From Fomes fomentarius (taxonomy: Eukaryota; Basidiomycota; Agaricomycetes; Polyporales; Polyporaceae), in contig JABYQN010000007.1 of NCBI GenBank assembly GCA_022606135.1, forward strand, positions 992,001 through 1,056,000: a stretch of 64,000 nucleotides of DNA. Direction: 5' to 3'. The notes under the pieces were generated by a model, which saw nothing but the letters and a program-made list of their open reading frames with translations, did no database searches and had not been told where the DNA came from. This document shows positions 41,396 to 53,466 of the stretch, in pieces. How positions within the stretch are numbered: position 1 is the first letter of the stretch; each line of letters opens with the position of its first letter. The translations under genes were made by a program, and so were the position numbers.

Positions 41396-42497
41396 GGTAG
41401 GGCTCGATGAGCTCCTGTCACCATTTTATACCCCACGCCCAGCACCTACTGCCAAGACATAAGTACCTCAGGCAGTGCTATGTTTCTGCACGGGACAGGA
41501 GGATGACATTATTCGAATACGTGTGCTTACCTACGGCTTCTACCTTGACTTCAAGATGTCTTGCCCTTCTACAAGGAACTCCGAGTCGCCTTGGTTTACT
41601 TATCACCTAGCGCTCGATTGCCTACCGTGTTTTACCACGACAGTCCGTCCGCCCTGCAGCGACCAGAGGAGGCACCTGATAGGCCAAAGAGGCAATATGC
41701 ATTGTTGTTGTCGGGCCGATTGGGGATAGCGAACGGTTCCGATTCATAACTGATGGTTGATGGCTATGGGGACGGAATAACTCAAGATGCGTCTGCCCTT
41801 ATCAAGTGGAAGCTGTGTCATGAAAGTATACTTTGCTTTTGACTATGCAGTGGTTTGTCGCACGGTATATGGAGTGATAAGTTGACTACGGCATTGCATG
41901 AAGATCGCTGCCAGTGCTTGGATATCTGCCAAGTCTTGAGCCTCGCGGACACTTGACGGCGGGCGCATCGAAAGACTGAGTCAACCCGTTGAACTTGTTG
42001 TGAATTGGGAACGAAGGCCGTACAGCCTGCCAGGCCTCGAGAGATTCCGTGCCAAGCCAAAATCAAAGTGATGACTCCAGACCTTCCGAAACCGAGTGAA
42101 TCGTAAGCCAAGCATTACTACCAGAGACAAGTGTGTGAGTTTACAGCAGCATTGGGTACCGAGATATGGACTTGAGCTTTCCGACGCTGCACCCATCGGA
42201 TGAAAGTATACAGCACAGTGGACTCGGAACTTTGAGAGTACCATCGGGGTGTCATGTTGGTATGTTAGTAACTCCTTTTTGGGTCCACATGCGAACACTG
42301 GGTGTCATGGGCGCTCCCCGTTCGAAGAGCGCCGTCACCATCGTTTGCGCAGCGCGGTGCTAGACAGTAGACCGACTATGGGGAACTTGAACGTTGCCAG
42401 TCGCGTTGACCACCTATCCTTGTGCCTCAACCCTCTGTACCTTACCACAGCGACATAACAGCACCCCAAACCTCGTTGAACAGCGAACCTTGAAGTC
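41396..42497. other. Intergenic, divergent promoters
   Basis: 1.1 kb between the DUF4436-like gene (minus) and the ZIP transporter (plus). I see no gene or clear repeat. Confidence 0.5.
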
Positions 42498-44232
42498 ATG
42501 GCAGGATTCGCGGCTGTCTTCATCATGGCCATCCTGCTCGGGGCGGCCTCATTCGGGACGGGCATGCTGCCTCTCTCGGTGGCGTTCTCAAGTAAGTTAA
42601 TTGTGTTATTGAGCGCACGGGCCTTTCGAATGACTTAGCGACGTAGAGTCGTCTCTGGCATCGCTGACCGCGTTCGGGACGGGGTTGTTGCTCGGAGCAG
42701 CATTGGGCGTAGTGATACCAGAGTACGTGAACAAGCACCCTACAACACCGATATATGCTCATGTTGTACACTTACGCAGGGGTATAGAAGCCCTCGTCTC
42801 CTCTGCAGAAACCCGGAGAGTCCCCACAACCTCAATAGCCCTTTCCCTCATCGCGGGCTTCACCTTCATGCTCGTCGTCGAACGCCAATTCTCCTCGCAC
42901 GAGGGGCCCCACAGCCCGTTGCCTACCTCCGATGCAGAGCAACCCAAGCCCGATGACATAAACTCCGTCGAATTTGATGTCGAGCTTGGGGAACTCGAGC
43001 AACAGGAAGGCTTTGCTCATGGACAGGCATCGTCCTCGTCCTCGTCCTCACGCTCGCGACCTCCGCCACACTTGGGGTCGGAAGCTGTTCAAACACGACA
43101 AAAAGCGTACCCACTTACCCTCGGGCTGGTCGTACATGCGCTCGCTGACGGGCTGGCTCTCGGTTCGGCCGCCCTTTCGGAGTCGGGCGCCGATGATAGA
43201 ACGGGGGAGTCCATTGTGCCCACTGGGCTGTCTATCGTGGTCTTCCTTGCGCTCGTTATTCATAAAGGTAAGTTAGCATATGGTGATTGTGTCACAGCGG
43301 GCAAGTGCCAGAAGTTGCTCCTGGTATAGCCTTGTAAATTCACCGCAACTGGGCTCCTGTCACGGTCCAGATCACACCAGGCCAGGTGCAATACGAACGT
43401 GCAAGCTTGCAACAGTGACGAGAGCCCATTCGTCGTTGTTTCGTGGGATTGTTCCAGTACCGAACATCCGCAATTGCCTGTTGTGAGCTTCGCCAACAGG
43501 GAGACCCGAAGGTGAAGTCAGCCGGACGAGGCGGAATCGAGAACTACCATTCGATTTGTGTGGTTTCGAGGTTCTCGATCCTTCTTCGCGTCGTGGCCTC
43601 TAGAAACCTACATATTGATGAAAAATCTTTCATGCAATAATGGCATGAGGCTTATTGGTCCCCCTTCCGCCTAAGTATTGTAACACAGTGTCTGTGAGTG
43701 TTCCATTGAACGCGATGCTGTGTTCCAGCTCTGGCGCCTCTTCGTCTATGTGCTACCCTTTGCAATGAACAAGCCTTCCGTTACTCTTTACGAGCTGAAG
43801 CTAACGTACCGCCAATCTTAGCCCCCACTGCGCTTGCATTAACAACATCGCTGCTATCCACGTCTCTCCCAGTGGCGGAATGTAGGAGACATCTAGCTGT
43901 ATTCAGTGTGTCGACGCCCGTGGGGACGCTTGTCTCATACACCCTATTGTCATTCTTCGGCGCAAGCAGCCATAATAACTTGCCCGGCATCGCCCTACTA
44001 TTCTCGGTGCGTCTGTTGTGTTACATCGGATTATCGTTTCTAAAATCAGCACCTTGGTCAGGGTGGAACATTCCTCTACGTGGCGACTGTATTGCAGCCG
44101 TCGCTGGCGTATACGCACTCCGGTGGCAGCGAAGAGCTTGATGGTCGTAAGGAGATGCTACTCACCATCGGCGGAATGATCACGCCGTATCTTATTGCTG
44201 CTCTTCTGGCAGGCGGGCATAGTCACTCGTGA
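42498..44232 (+). CDS. ZIP-family metal transporter (SLC39A9/Atx2-like)
   Basis: Multi-span transporter that moves zinc or manganese into the cytosol, of the ZIP9/Atx2 (Golgi-type) branch. Five exons, 42498-42591, 42647-42722, 42780-43267, 43822-44006 and 44062-44232, give 337 residues. Visible features: a first span (AAVFIMAILLGAASFGTGML), a second (LTAFGTGLLLGAALGVVIPE), a cytosolic loop with an acidic/Ser-rich tract (ELGELEQQEGFAHG), and the metal-site helix LGLVVHALADGLALGSAAL (His-X3-Asp). The last helix is LLTIGGMITPYLIAALLAGG, followed by HSHS at the C-terminus. The third intron is 554 bp, about ten times the local norm. Confidence 0.88.
43268..43821 (+). other. Unusually long intron (554 bp) in the ZIP gene
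   Basis: Bounded by GTAAGT and a CTTAG acceptor, both in phase with flanking coding sequence. It has no recognisable gene, inverted termini or target duplication. Confidence 0.7.
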
Positions 44233-44963
44233 GTTTAATGATGGATTCGATAGCGATGATATTACATGCTGTTTTGTATGGAAGTAACTGCGCATCTGTA
44301 TCATCATTTCCACCTATGACATAGTGGAATTCTCCAATGCCGCCTGGCACCGATGACCGGCCTCGTTACTTCTCGCTAGCGATCAATGGTAGGTCTGGAA
44401 CTTCGGATAAAAAAGTGCTACACGAGAGTACGCTATGTACATACATATCATGCAGGTCACGTCGGACCCGGAACATTTCGGGTGACGTCAGCACCTACGG
44501 AGCTCTATCTGCTGTCATCCAGTTCGATTAGCTTCATATTCCGAGGACTTTCCATGCATGATTGTCGTGGACCACTACTGTGTCCAGATGGAAGAGTCGA
44601 GAATGCAGGGAACTTCAAGCTGGGATTTGACCCGAAGGCACACAGCAATCCACACTGGCGCCGGAGCCGGCAGCAATCCCGAACGGAGCGCGGCCGCGTG
44701 GTTCAACTTCGCGTCGCGTGTGGCCAGAGACCGCTCAATCCAGTCTTTCCCTCCTTACTCTCTCCCTCTGCCTCCGGGTCTCTACGAGCCGTGTACGAGC
44801 TCACGACGGCCAAAAGCTGCACGTTTTCGGGAGACACTAACGCCATCTGTGTCATACACCGCAAATAGAAGCCCGGAGTCACCGCACGCAGTCTGGGTGG
44901 AGCACGATTTCCCACTGCCAACCGCCATTTCGAATCCGCTCTCGCATCTTGCTACGAACTATC
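44233..44963. other. Intergenic, KRE6 promoter
   Basis: No gene recognised. A TGACGTCA octamer at 44483-44490 is 480 bp upstream of the glucan-protein start. Confidence 0.5.
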
Positions 44964-47938
44964 ATGCCCCCGCCGCCTCGACGAGTCCCTGCGCCCTCTC
45001 AGTTCTACTATGCCGTCCCCCAGAGCCCACAGAGCCCATCGGGGAGCCGCTCTTACCAGCCAGGTCAACCGCCACAGCCGCCCGTGTTTGGTCAGCCCCA
45101 ACCTAGGGCGTCTACCAGTGCGCTGAACGCGAAGAACGACACAACCCAGGGAGTTGCAACGGGACATATCGGGGGAGGTTATGGACCATACTCGGTGCGT
45201 TTGTGTTGTTCTCCATCGGAGGGGAGGCTTCGTGTATCATTCCGAGTACCAGTACTGCCTTCAAGTGGCTATCAATTAGTAGACTACACGTCAGACTCTC
45301 AGCCTGTTCAGATGTACACATCCTACTGAACATCTGAACAGTTCTGAACCGAGCTGAGCAGGTCGGGGGCTCCAAAAACTGGGACCTAAGATGTGTATTC
45401 AGCTGATGAGCTTTACGGTTCTCAACTGGAACGGACGCATCGTTTCCTCTACCCAGAACCCTTGGAGCTGGCTCGTTTTTCAAAGCCTTTCATGGGTCTG
45501 TTGGGCTTGTCTCGTTGTGTGGAGCTTCAAATTTCTGTTCTCTAATTCTTATGTCTTGCCTGACTTCGCCAAGGATGTGATCTTTGCAGTGCATATATAT
45601 GTGTGGTGATCGCTTGTGTTGGAAATGGGAATCCACTCCAATGAGGAAGTGGGTGGGATTGACTTCTTGTGGTTCGCTCTCAGCTGTCGGTCTGCTGACT
45701 GTGGCTGGGGTCCGATCATTAGAAGCGATGGAATACCTGGAGGTAGTTGGACGCTTCACGAGTGTATTCTGCCTCGATGAAGCGCAATCCCGGTAGGATT
45801 TGGGGCGAGTCCGAGCATAACCAATTCACCTCTCTTTTGATTGGTCCGAGGTGAATTGACAACGGTATTCGGTCGCGGAGAGGTTCCCTCGCGGAGCGTC
45901 AGATCTGACTACCGCTGTACTCAATCGGATGCTACACGGATCCTTGCTTCCGGCGTGTCTTTAGCATGTTGGAGTAGCGCTGACTCGGCGGCGAACAGTA
46001 CGACCCACAACTGAACAGCGGCTCGCGGGTATACACGCAATACACGCAGTCGCGATTCAGCAATGCCCCTTCCGAAGCCTCAATAGGCACTTCGAATGAA
46101 AAGACCACTACCTCTGCGCCCGTAGTGGCGACGACAACAACAGTCCAGCAATACCCGTACTTGTGGGATACCAAAGACCCAGACCTAGACGACCCTCTCC
46201 ACAACCCAGATCCCGTCCGCGACGCAGCCATGGACCGCAGTTGTGCACCGTTCTCTTCGCGGGGGTGGATGAATGCGTCGATGCTTTTCGTCCTCGTAGT
46301 TGGCCTCATCGTCCTTTTCGCGGGATACCCCATCATCGACTTCTACGTGCACAAACCACCGCCGTCTATAGGATTCAATCTCGGTGGGATCAACGGGTCA
46401 GGGCAGGTACCCGACATCGCAAACCTCCCCCGCATGATCGATCCGGATACTCCCTCCGACGTCCGCACTCGTACAGGCACCGATGGCCAGAGATACAATC
46501 TCGTGTTCAGCGACGAGTTCAATCAGGACGGGCGGACGTTCTACCCTGGAGATGATCCGTACTGGGAAGCGGTCGATCTCCACTATTGGCCTACGGTGGA
46601 TATCGAGTGGTACGACCCTGCACAGATCACGACCGAGAATGGGAAGCTGGTGATCACGATGGAGGAGGTACAGAATCACGATCTCAACTTCCGCAGTGGG
46701 ATGCTTCAAGGATGGAACAAGTTCTGCTTCACCACCGGTTACGTCGAAGTCTCGGTCAGCATGCCTGGTAGCCCAGAAGCGCCGGGTTTGTGGCCGGCAG
46801 CGTGGACGATGGGCAACCTGGTACGTTATCAGATTTCATGTCTGGCTAATTTTATGCTAACCACGCAGATGCAACCAGGGTCGCGCGGGCTACGGTGCTT
46901 CAACTGAGGGCACGTGGCCGTACAGCTACGATTCCTGCGACTACGGTACGTTCCCGAATCAGACCGACGCAAACGGGAACCCTTCCATTGTGAAGACCGG
47001 CCAGCCTAATGGCCAGCCGCTTAGCTTCATGCCAGGCCAGAAACTCTCTGCTTGCACGTGCCCCGGCTCGGAACACCCAGGTCCCACTGTCAACGTCGGA
47101 CGGGGGGTGCCCGAGATTGATATCTTCGAGACCCAAATTGACGTGAGTCGGTTCGAGGGCGAGGTCTCGCAGTCGTTCCAGATCGCACCGTACAACTATC
47201 AGTACGAGTTCGTGAACACGTCAGACGTGACGCCTATATACGATGAGGGGACCACGCACTTCAACAGCTACAAGGGTGGCGTGTACCAGCAAGCCGTGTC
47301 TGCGGTGTCCTACATTGACAGCAACAATTATGACGATAAGGGATACGCGACCTATGGGTTTGAGTGGTGGTCGAATCCGGATAAACGTGAAGAGGGTTAC
47401 ATTACCTGGTTCTCGGAGGGCAAGAAGACATGGACGATGACTGCAGACACGGTTGGGCCAGACAATACAGTCCAGATTGGTCCCCGAATCGTACCTGAAG
47501 AGCCTATGGTGAGTTTCCATTCGTTTTGCTACTGTCCCGAGGACACCGTTTTGACATCAGTGACCTAGTACATCATCTTCAACTTGGGCATGTCGCGTAA
47601 GTGTGAACACAGGTCCCATTGTCACTGGAGGTTGACTTGTTTGCAGCTGGATTCCAGAAGCAGGACTTCATGCACCTCCAGTTCCCATCGAAGATGTACG
47701 TTGACTATGTTCGCGTATACCAGCGTGAAGACGTCAGCTTTGACGGCACGTCGTGCGATCCCCCGTCCCGCCCGACTGCGGAGTACATCCAGAAGTGCGT
47801 GTCCTCAGTAGAACTCTTAGAGCGCATTCTAACACGGAGGATTATAGCCACCTTCCTGCCTATTCGAACCCAAACTTCACGACATGGGATCAAGCGGGAT
47901 ACACCTTCCCCCGCAACTCTGCATACGACGGCTGTTGA
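44964..47938 (+). CDS. KRE6: KRE6/SKN1-type beta-1,6-glucan synthesis protein (GH16 domain)
   Basis: Type II membrane protein required for cell-wall beta-1,6-glucan. Six exons, 44964-45194, 45999-46820, 46879-47508, 47569-47596, 47647-47794 and 47848-47938, give 649 residues. A Pro/Ser-rich cytosolic N-terminus leads to PYLWDTKDPDLDDPLHNPDP and RGWMNASMLFVLVVGLIVLF (membrane span about 170-190), then GYPII. The lumenal GH16 fold has YNLVFSDEFNQDGRTF, GLWPAAWTMGNLGRAGYGAS and the catalytic-type EIDIFE (Glu430, Asp432, Glu435). It ends AYSNPNFTTWDQAGYTFPRN. Exon 4 is only 28 nt. The first intron is 804 bp, far longer than the rest; the joint GPYS-YDPQL matches the family pattern I remember. Confidence 0.9.
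45195..45998 (+). other. Unusually long first intron (804 bp) of KRE6 with inverted repeats
   Basis: Contains a perfect 12-bp inverted repeat CTGTTCAGATGT (45304-45315) / ACATCTGAACAG (45330-45341), and a perfect 11-bp one CAATTCACCTC (45822-45832) / GAGGTGAATTG (45848-45858). No coding frame inside continues the protein. Confidence 0.65.
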
Positions 47939-49032
47939 TTCTAACCGGTAATCTCTTTACGCTCAGCATACGCATCACATTGCATATCCCTTGCCTCCAC
48001 CATCATGCCACAGTACCACATCCCATCCTTCCCCTGTCGCTGTCATTCGCCACCCCTCACGACCTCATCACCGCGCATCGCATTTCATGACCCGTGCACG
48101 ATCTCTCATGCATTCATGTACGTGTATACAAACACCGGACGACTCTATGTAGTGTATATCACCCACAATCGCTAGTTGTGTCCCTGGCGCTTTCCTCATC
48201 TTTTCATATTATCGAACATTCATATCTTCTTTCTTCTCGCGTAACCCAGGAGCCGGACTTTGCCCATTTCTGAATCATTTATTATTTGCTTGGCCTTGGC
48301 TTCCCTCAGGCTCCTCCATTACGATTTCACGCGTGTGTGCCCTACGCTTTGTCCGCCAGCTGGTTGACGCACTCCATTTCTCGTGCACGACGAACGCAAT
48401 AGAACTAATAGAACTCCAAAAATTTACCTATTCTCATACTCTGCGTACGTGTGGCTAGAACGATTGTCGGCAAGATCTGCAGCTCGAAGACCCGAATGGT
48501 TGCAAAGTTGCAAAATGTCCGACGGATAATAGTTGGTATCACGTGACGCCGGCGCACTGAGCCTGAGCTTCTTGCGGCACGGTGCAGCAGCAGATAGCAG
48601 CTCTCTTCTGCATGCATCCTACTCACCTTCTTCTTCTGTGGTTATCTAGCTTTGTTTTGAGGCTCTGCTATCTCTTGCCGTAACTTCTGGGAAATCTCTT
48701 GCATGCAAGCTACAGCGTGTCGTCTGCAAGATTCGGATCGCCGCGACGTCTCTCTCATTAACGCTTTCGCCTTCGGTGTAGGCCATCCCACCAGCTACAG
48801 GGACGCGTCCAGACCTATGACATCTTTCGGGTGCGTCTCTTATATCGCTTGTACCATCTGGAGACTCAAGGGAGCGTGCTACCGTGCAGCCCGTGGAAAC
48901 AAGGCCCTACACCGATCTCGAAACCTGCAAACGGCAGCTCAGTAAGTCTGCCTTACCACTCTCTTGTCCTCGGACGTTGCGTCATCGTGTTCTCTTTCCG
49001 TCAAGCAATCTCGTGGGCAAAATAACAGCAAC
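47939..49032. other. Intergenic, about 1.1 kb
   Basis: KRE6 3' flank and SUMO-protease promoter. T/C-rich pyrimidine stretches near 48185-48270 and 48620-48680; no gene recognised. Confidence 0.5.
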
Positions 49033-52000
49033 ATGAGGCGAAATGCAGCTAGCAACCCCTACGCCACGAACCGCTTGAAGGATACTCTCACCTCGAGGGC
49101 TGGTCCAGGGCTAGGTTCATCAGGTGGCTTTGATGGGCCAGGAAATCGTACAGCCGGCCAGACCGTCTTAGGCAAATCCTCTCACCGTCCGCCGAACTCG
49201 ACGTACAACATATCCAACTCTAACCAAGCGAAACGACAGAAGACCGGACATGTGCAGAATGCCTCTGTGACGTCAGGTTACTTCGCGGATGGAGGTAAGT
49301 AGTTTGTGGCGCGCCGATGCTGGTTCAATGATCATCTCTCTAATGCAATATTGTGGTGCATGGTTGCGGGTGAAGCTGCGGGTACGAGGTCGACGAGGAA
49401 TCTGAACGGCAACAGCAAGAGTAAAGGCAAGCAACCCGTGCGTGGTGGGACTGCGTCGGAGCCGGAGACGTTGAGCAGCGACGAAGAGGAAGACATCGGC
49501 GAATGCATATCACGGCCACGGCAGCTTACCCCGCCGGAGCTGAAGGCGCAAGATTTAACAAGAGAGTCACCCGATCCGTTAAATTTGTTCGAATCGACAT
49601 CATCCGACATACAGAGGCCTGCCAGTCCGCATCCCTTCGATCAGCCCTCGAGAAACGGCCCGACCCGTGGTGGCCGCTTACCCCCAGATGGTCAGTCGAC
49701 GCGTCGGTTGCAGGAGAGGCAGAAGCAGAAGCAGCGCGCGAGCAACGACCACGACGTCATCGAAATCGAGGAAGTCCTTAGCGACGATATCGAGTCTATT
49801 GATGATGATCCTGCACAACGACCAGTTGTGACACCGAACGGTCGTTCGCAGATACCTCAAGGCAATGTCAAGCAGAAGGTCGACATGTATGAAGGGAAAG
49901 AGGAGCGACTCCAGAGAGGCACGCTCAGGATGGGGCGTCCTGAGCCAAAGTCTGCGACCAAGCCAGAGCCCTCGTCCAAGCCGGCGTCCAAGTCGAAGTC
50001 CACCCCGTTTGTTGATCTCAGACAACAAAGATCTGTCGTTGGCGGTATGAAACCTAGGAATCAGAAGGTACGGTGATCTCCTCGCTAGGTTACTCGGTCG
50101 TTCCGTTCTCAGACCTGGTACATCTCGTACAGAGTCCTATACAGATACAAGCGTCCTTGAGTCATTTCAACCAGAGGCTTCCCACCCAGCAGCTTGATTC
50201 TATCGCCACTTCGTCTTCTGGCTTCAAGAAGGACGTTCTTATTTTACCGTTGGAGGCATGGTCAATGGGCTGCAAGCTTGAGGCGACTCATGACAGTACC
50301 GTACCTGTTGCATGGCTCGAGCTGCAGCACATGCCGAATCATAGTACATATACTATCAGAGTTATCAAGAACATCGACCAGAGGAAAGCAAAGCCTCTTG
50401 CTGACTGGAGACTAGATCGTGATTTTGATAACGTCATGGTCGGTGCGTCCCCGTCTGTATGCTCACGCCTACTCATGTTTCCTATATAGTATTGTGATCC
50501 GACGTCGGAATGGACAGACGACTCCGTAGCCGTGGTCAAGTTGCGAACCACCAAGACACAAACCGGGAAATCGAAAGTAGAGGGGTATCAAGCTGGTAAG
50601 TTCCAAGTGCGCCTTAACACAGTCTGTCACTATGCCTTATGTCGTGGGCCCAGGCTCCCGTCGCGCTACTGGAGACGTCTCATTCAAGTTCCTAATCCGG
50701 CACGCCAACTGGATGAACGACAGCGGCTCTGGGTATAGGGACCTGATCACTATCCTCAAAAGTCAGATCAGGGAAGACGGGGGAAACCGCGAGATTTTAA
50801 GGTGCGTGTATACTTTTCGACCTGGCCTGATGAGCTCGCTCAAAATATACTAGGGGGTTGTCTTCGGCATCGTGCTGGCAAGCCGTTGAAACGGCATTTC
50901 AAAGACACTCATCGGGTCGTGCAACACGTTCTAATACGACTTCCTCACGACAATCCCCGATGTCTGTGTCTGCTGGACCAACGAACGATTCTTCAACTGT
51001 GGTGCCAGACAGCGAAAGCTCTTCACCTTCTGCGCCTCCATCTCGGTGCGATGATTTGTCCATGGTCCGTCAATAGTTCATCCATCTCACTCGCTTGATA
51101 TAGAACCTACGGGCTACCCAACGTTGAGCGAAGAACGACTCGTCAATCAGCTCGAAGAACGTCCCCTTCACCTGATCTTGACGAATTGTAAGCATCTCAA
51201 GCGTATTTCATCAACGAGATCTTTGACATCGGCCTCCCCTATGTCCAGGGTGTTGGTCTACCCATTCTTGGGCACTGGTGCTGTGAACATCACCAGGGGT
51301 GACCTCAAGCGGCTCGACGCCGGACAGTATCTCAACGACACTGTCATCGAATTTGGGCTCAAGTACGTTCGTATATCGCTGATCTTCTTTCCAAAGCTAA
51401 GACTATAGCTAGGGTCTGGTTGGACGACCTACGCAAGACTCAGCCGGAACTTGCGGAGCAAGTGCACATCTTCAACTCGTTCTTCTACAAGAAGCTCGTG
51501 GGCAAGAGGAAGTGCGTGCCACGCTTGCGGCTGCTCTGTGGACGCGTTGTTGATCTTGGTGCTAGGGTCGCCCTAACGTACGAGTCCGTTCGGAAGTGGA
51601 CGTCGAAGGTGGATATCTTCAAGAAGAAGTACATAATAGTGCCCATCAACGAGAAGTATGCTTCTATCCATTCTTTCACCAAGCTTGCCATTCATGCACG
51701 TCCGGAATAGCTTTCACTGGTACTTGGCGATTATCGAGAACCCTGAGAACATGCTGCACCCCCCGCCACCTGATGTCATAGTCGAGAAGCCTCAGACTCG
51801 CAAACGCAAGCGGGACTCGGAGGCCACTGCTGTCCCTGTCCCTGTCGAGAACAGTGATCTTGCTGTCGAGGGCGAGGGCCAGGATACCCCAGCAACATCA
51901 AAGCAGGCATCCGAGCAACCTCCAGAGCAAGAGCCTGATGTCATGGTAGTTGACACCGCGGAGAGCGATCGCGAAGGAGCGGAAGTCAACGACATGCTGA

Positions 52001-53135
52001 GCTTCAACCAGTCGTGTACGATCACAGAGCCGGAGGACGAGCATGTACCCCAAGCTCAGGCTCAAGATAAGGTTGGCACCGCGATTGACGAGAATGCGGA
52101 GACGATAGATATTGAGAGCGTGGAATTGCAGTACCTTATGTCTGATGACATGGACGTTGACCCGGCGCCAGGTCCTATCGACGACGGGGACCACCAGAGG
52201 AAGTCCCCTGATCGCGAGAAGGGAGCATCACGCTCGCAGCCGATCCGCGTTGAGGATGGGGACGCTGATTTTGGCAACGATACGAAGCCTTCGGAGGAGG
52301 TGGAATCAGCGAAAGAGTCGCCTAAGGACGATTTCACGGACGAAATTCCTTCGGGCGGTGGCGAGGACGAAGCGGAGGCTCCTAACCTACCTGAAGGTCT
52401 ATCGCAATACCCTAAGTGAGTCTACTGTGCATCTTTATCTCCAGGTGGACCTCTATGCTGACTTCTTCTAGTTGTTACATCTACACGTTCGACTCTCTCG
52501 GTGGCAAACACAACGCCGCGGCCAAGCATCTGGGACAGTATCTCCGGCACGAAGCTGTGGACAAGAAGAAGTTCCAAATGGAGGATACATCCGTAGCTAT
52601 AGGCAAGGCTGCCAAGGTATGGCTGCTCGGCATACTACCGAATTGCGCCGAATGCTCATGCATTTGTAATATGTTCTGCATAGTCTCCGATGCAGAACAA
52701 CTTTTGCGACTGTGGGTTGTACGTGCTGGCATTCGTTGAGGCGTTCATGCGAGATCCCATCGTCTCTAGCGAGGCAATCCGGGTATGTCATATCATATCT
52801 CGTGCACATTTGATTTTCCGACGAGTGATTGTTTTCAGAGGAGCAGCATGGATTGGTACACCAACACAACGTTGGACCTCCGAGAAGCGTGGAGGAAGCG
52901 GACGCTGGAGCTCTGTGAGCAGTGGAAGAAAGAGCGAGCGGCAAAGGAAGGCGCGAAGGACGAACCCTCGGGGTCCAAGGAGAAGGACACAGAGAGCGCG
53001 AAGGCCAAACCCATACCTGAAGTCATCGAGGACTCGGGCGATGATCTCGAGATCAGCGAGGTCGTACCGCCGTCGAAGACATCGAACCGAGGCGGGAAGA
53101 AGGGCGCCGTGGGGAAGGCGAATAGGCTACGTTGA
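49033..53135 (+). CDS. ULP2: Ulp2-type SUMO protease
   Basis: Nuclear cysteine protease (C48) that trims SUMO chains. Fourteen exons, 49033-49294, 49376-50067, 50133-50438, 50490-50595, 50654-50801, 50854-51045, 51104-51187, 51219-51362, 51413-51511, 51566-51655, 51711-52415, 52472-52616, 52684-52782, 52839-53135, give 1,122 residues. The first 600 are low-complexity. The catalytic domain starts at RVLVYPFLGTGAVNITRGDL, LNDTVIEFGLK, then KWTSKVDIFKKKYIIVPINE. The triad is His710 (NFHWYLAII), Asp950 (YTFDSLGG) and Cys1001 (QNNFCDCGLY). About 235 acidic residues separate His from Asp, a hallmark of the Ulp2/SENP6-7 branch. The C-terminal tail is charged and has a SUMO-interacting-like DDLEISEVV. 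Exon 6 to 7 is the least certain join. Confidence 0.88.
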
Positions 53136-53466
53136 TGGACGATTCTGACTGGTTTGATTGGTCGATCGGTATGGCAGACCTATGGTAGTAATGATGTCGC
53201 GCTCCAAGCTATTATTCTACGATAATTCTCATGATCATGTCTACGCATTGCTGTATTTTTATCAATCCCGTATTTACAGCTCTTGGCCCTCGTGTAATGC
53301 ATCATTGTCTTGCATGCTCTTTTTGTTGTGGTCCGTAATTGCGACCGTGTTTGTTCGCGTTCGGATTTGTGGTTCCGTACGGTGGTTCCGAGAACATCGG
53401 GATGAGCACGTGGGCGAGAGCAAACTTGATCGAGAGCTGCGAAGACTACTTTTACCTCGAACCGCC
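53136..53466. other. Intergenic
   Basis: 331 bp between the SUMO protease and an F-box gene; an open frame continues upstream of the F-box ATG but without motifs. Confidence 0.5.
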
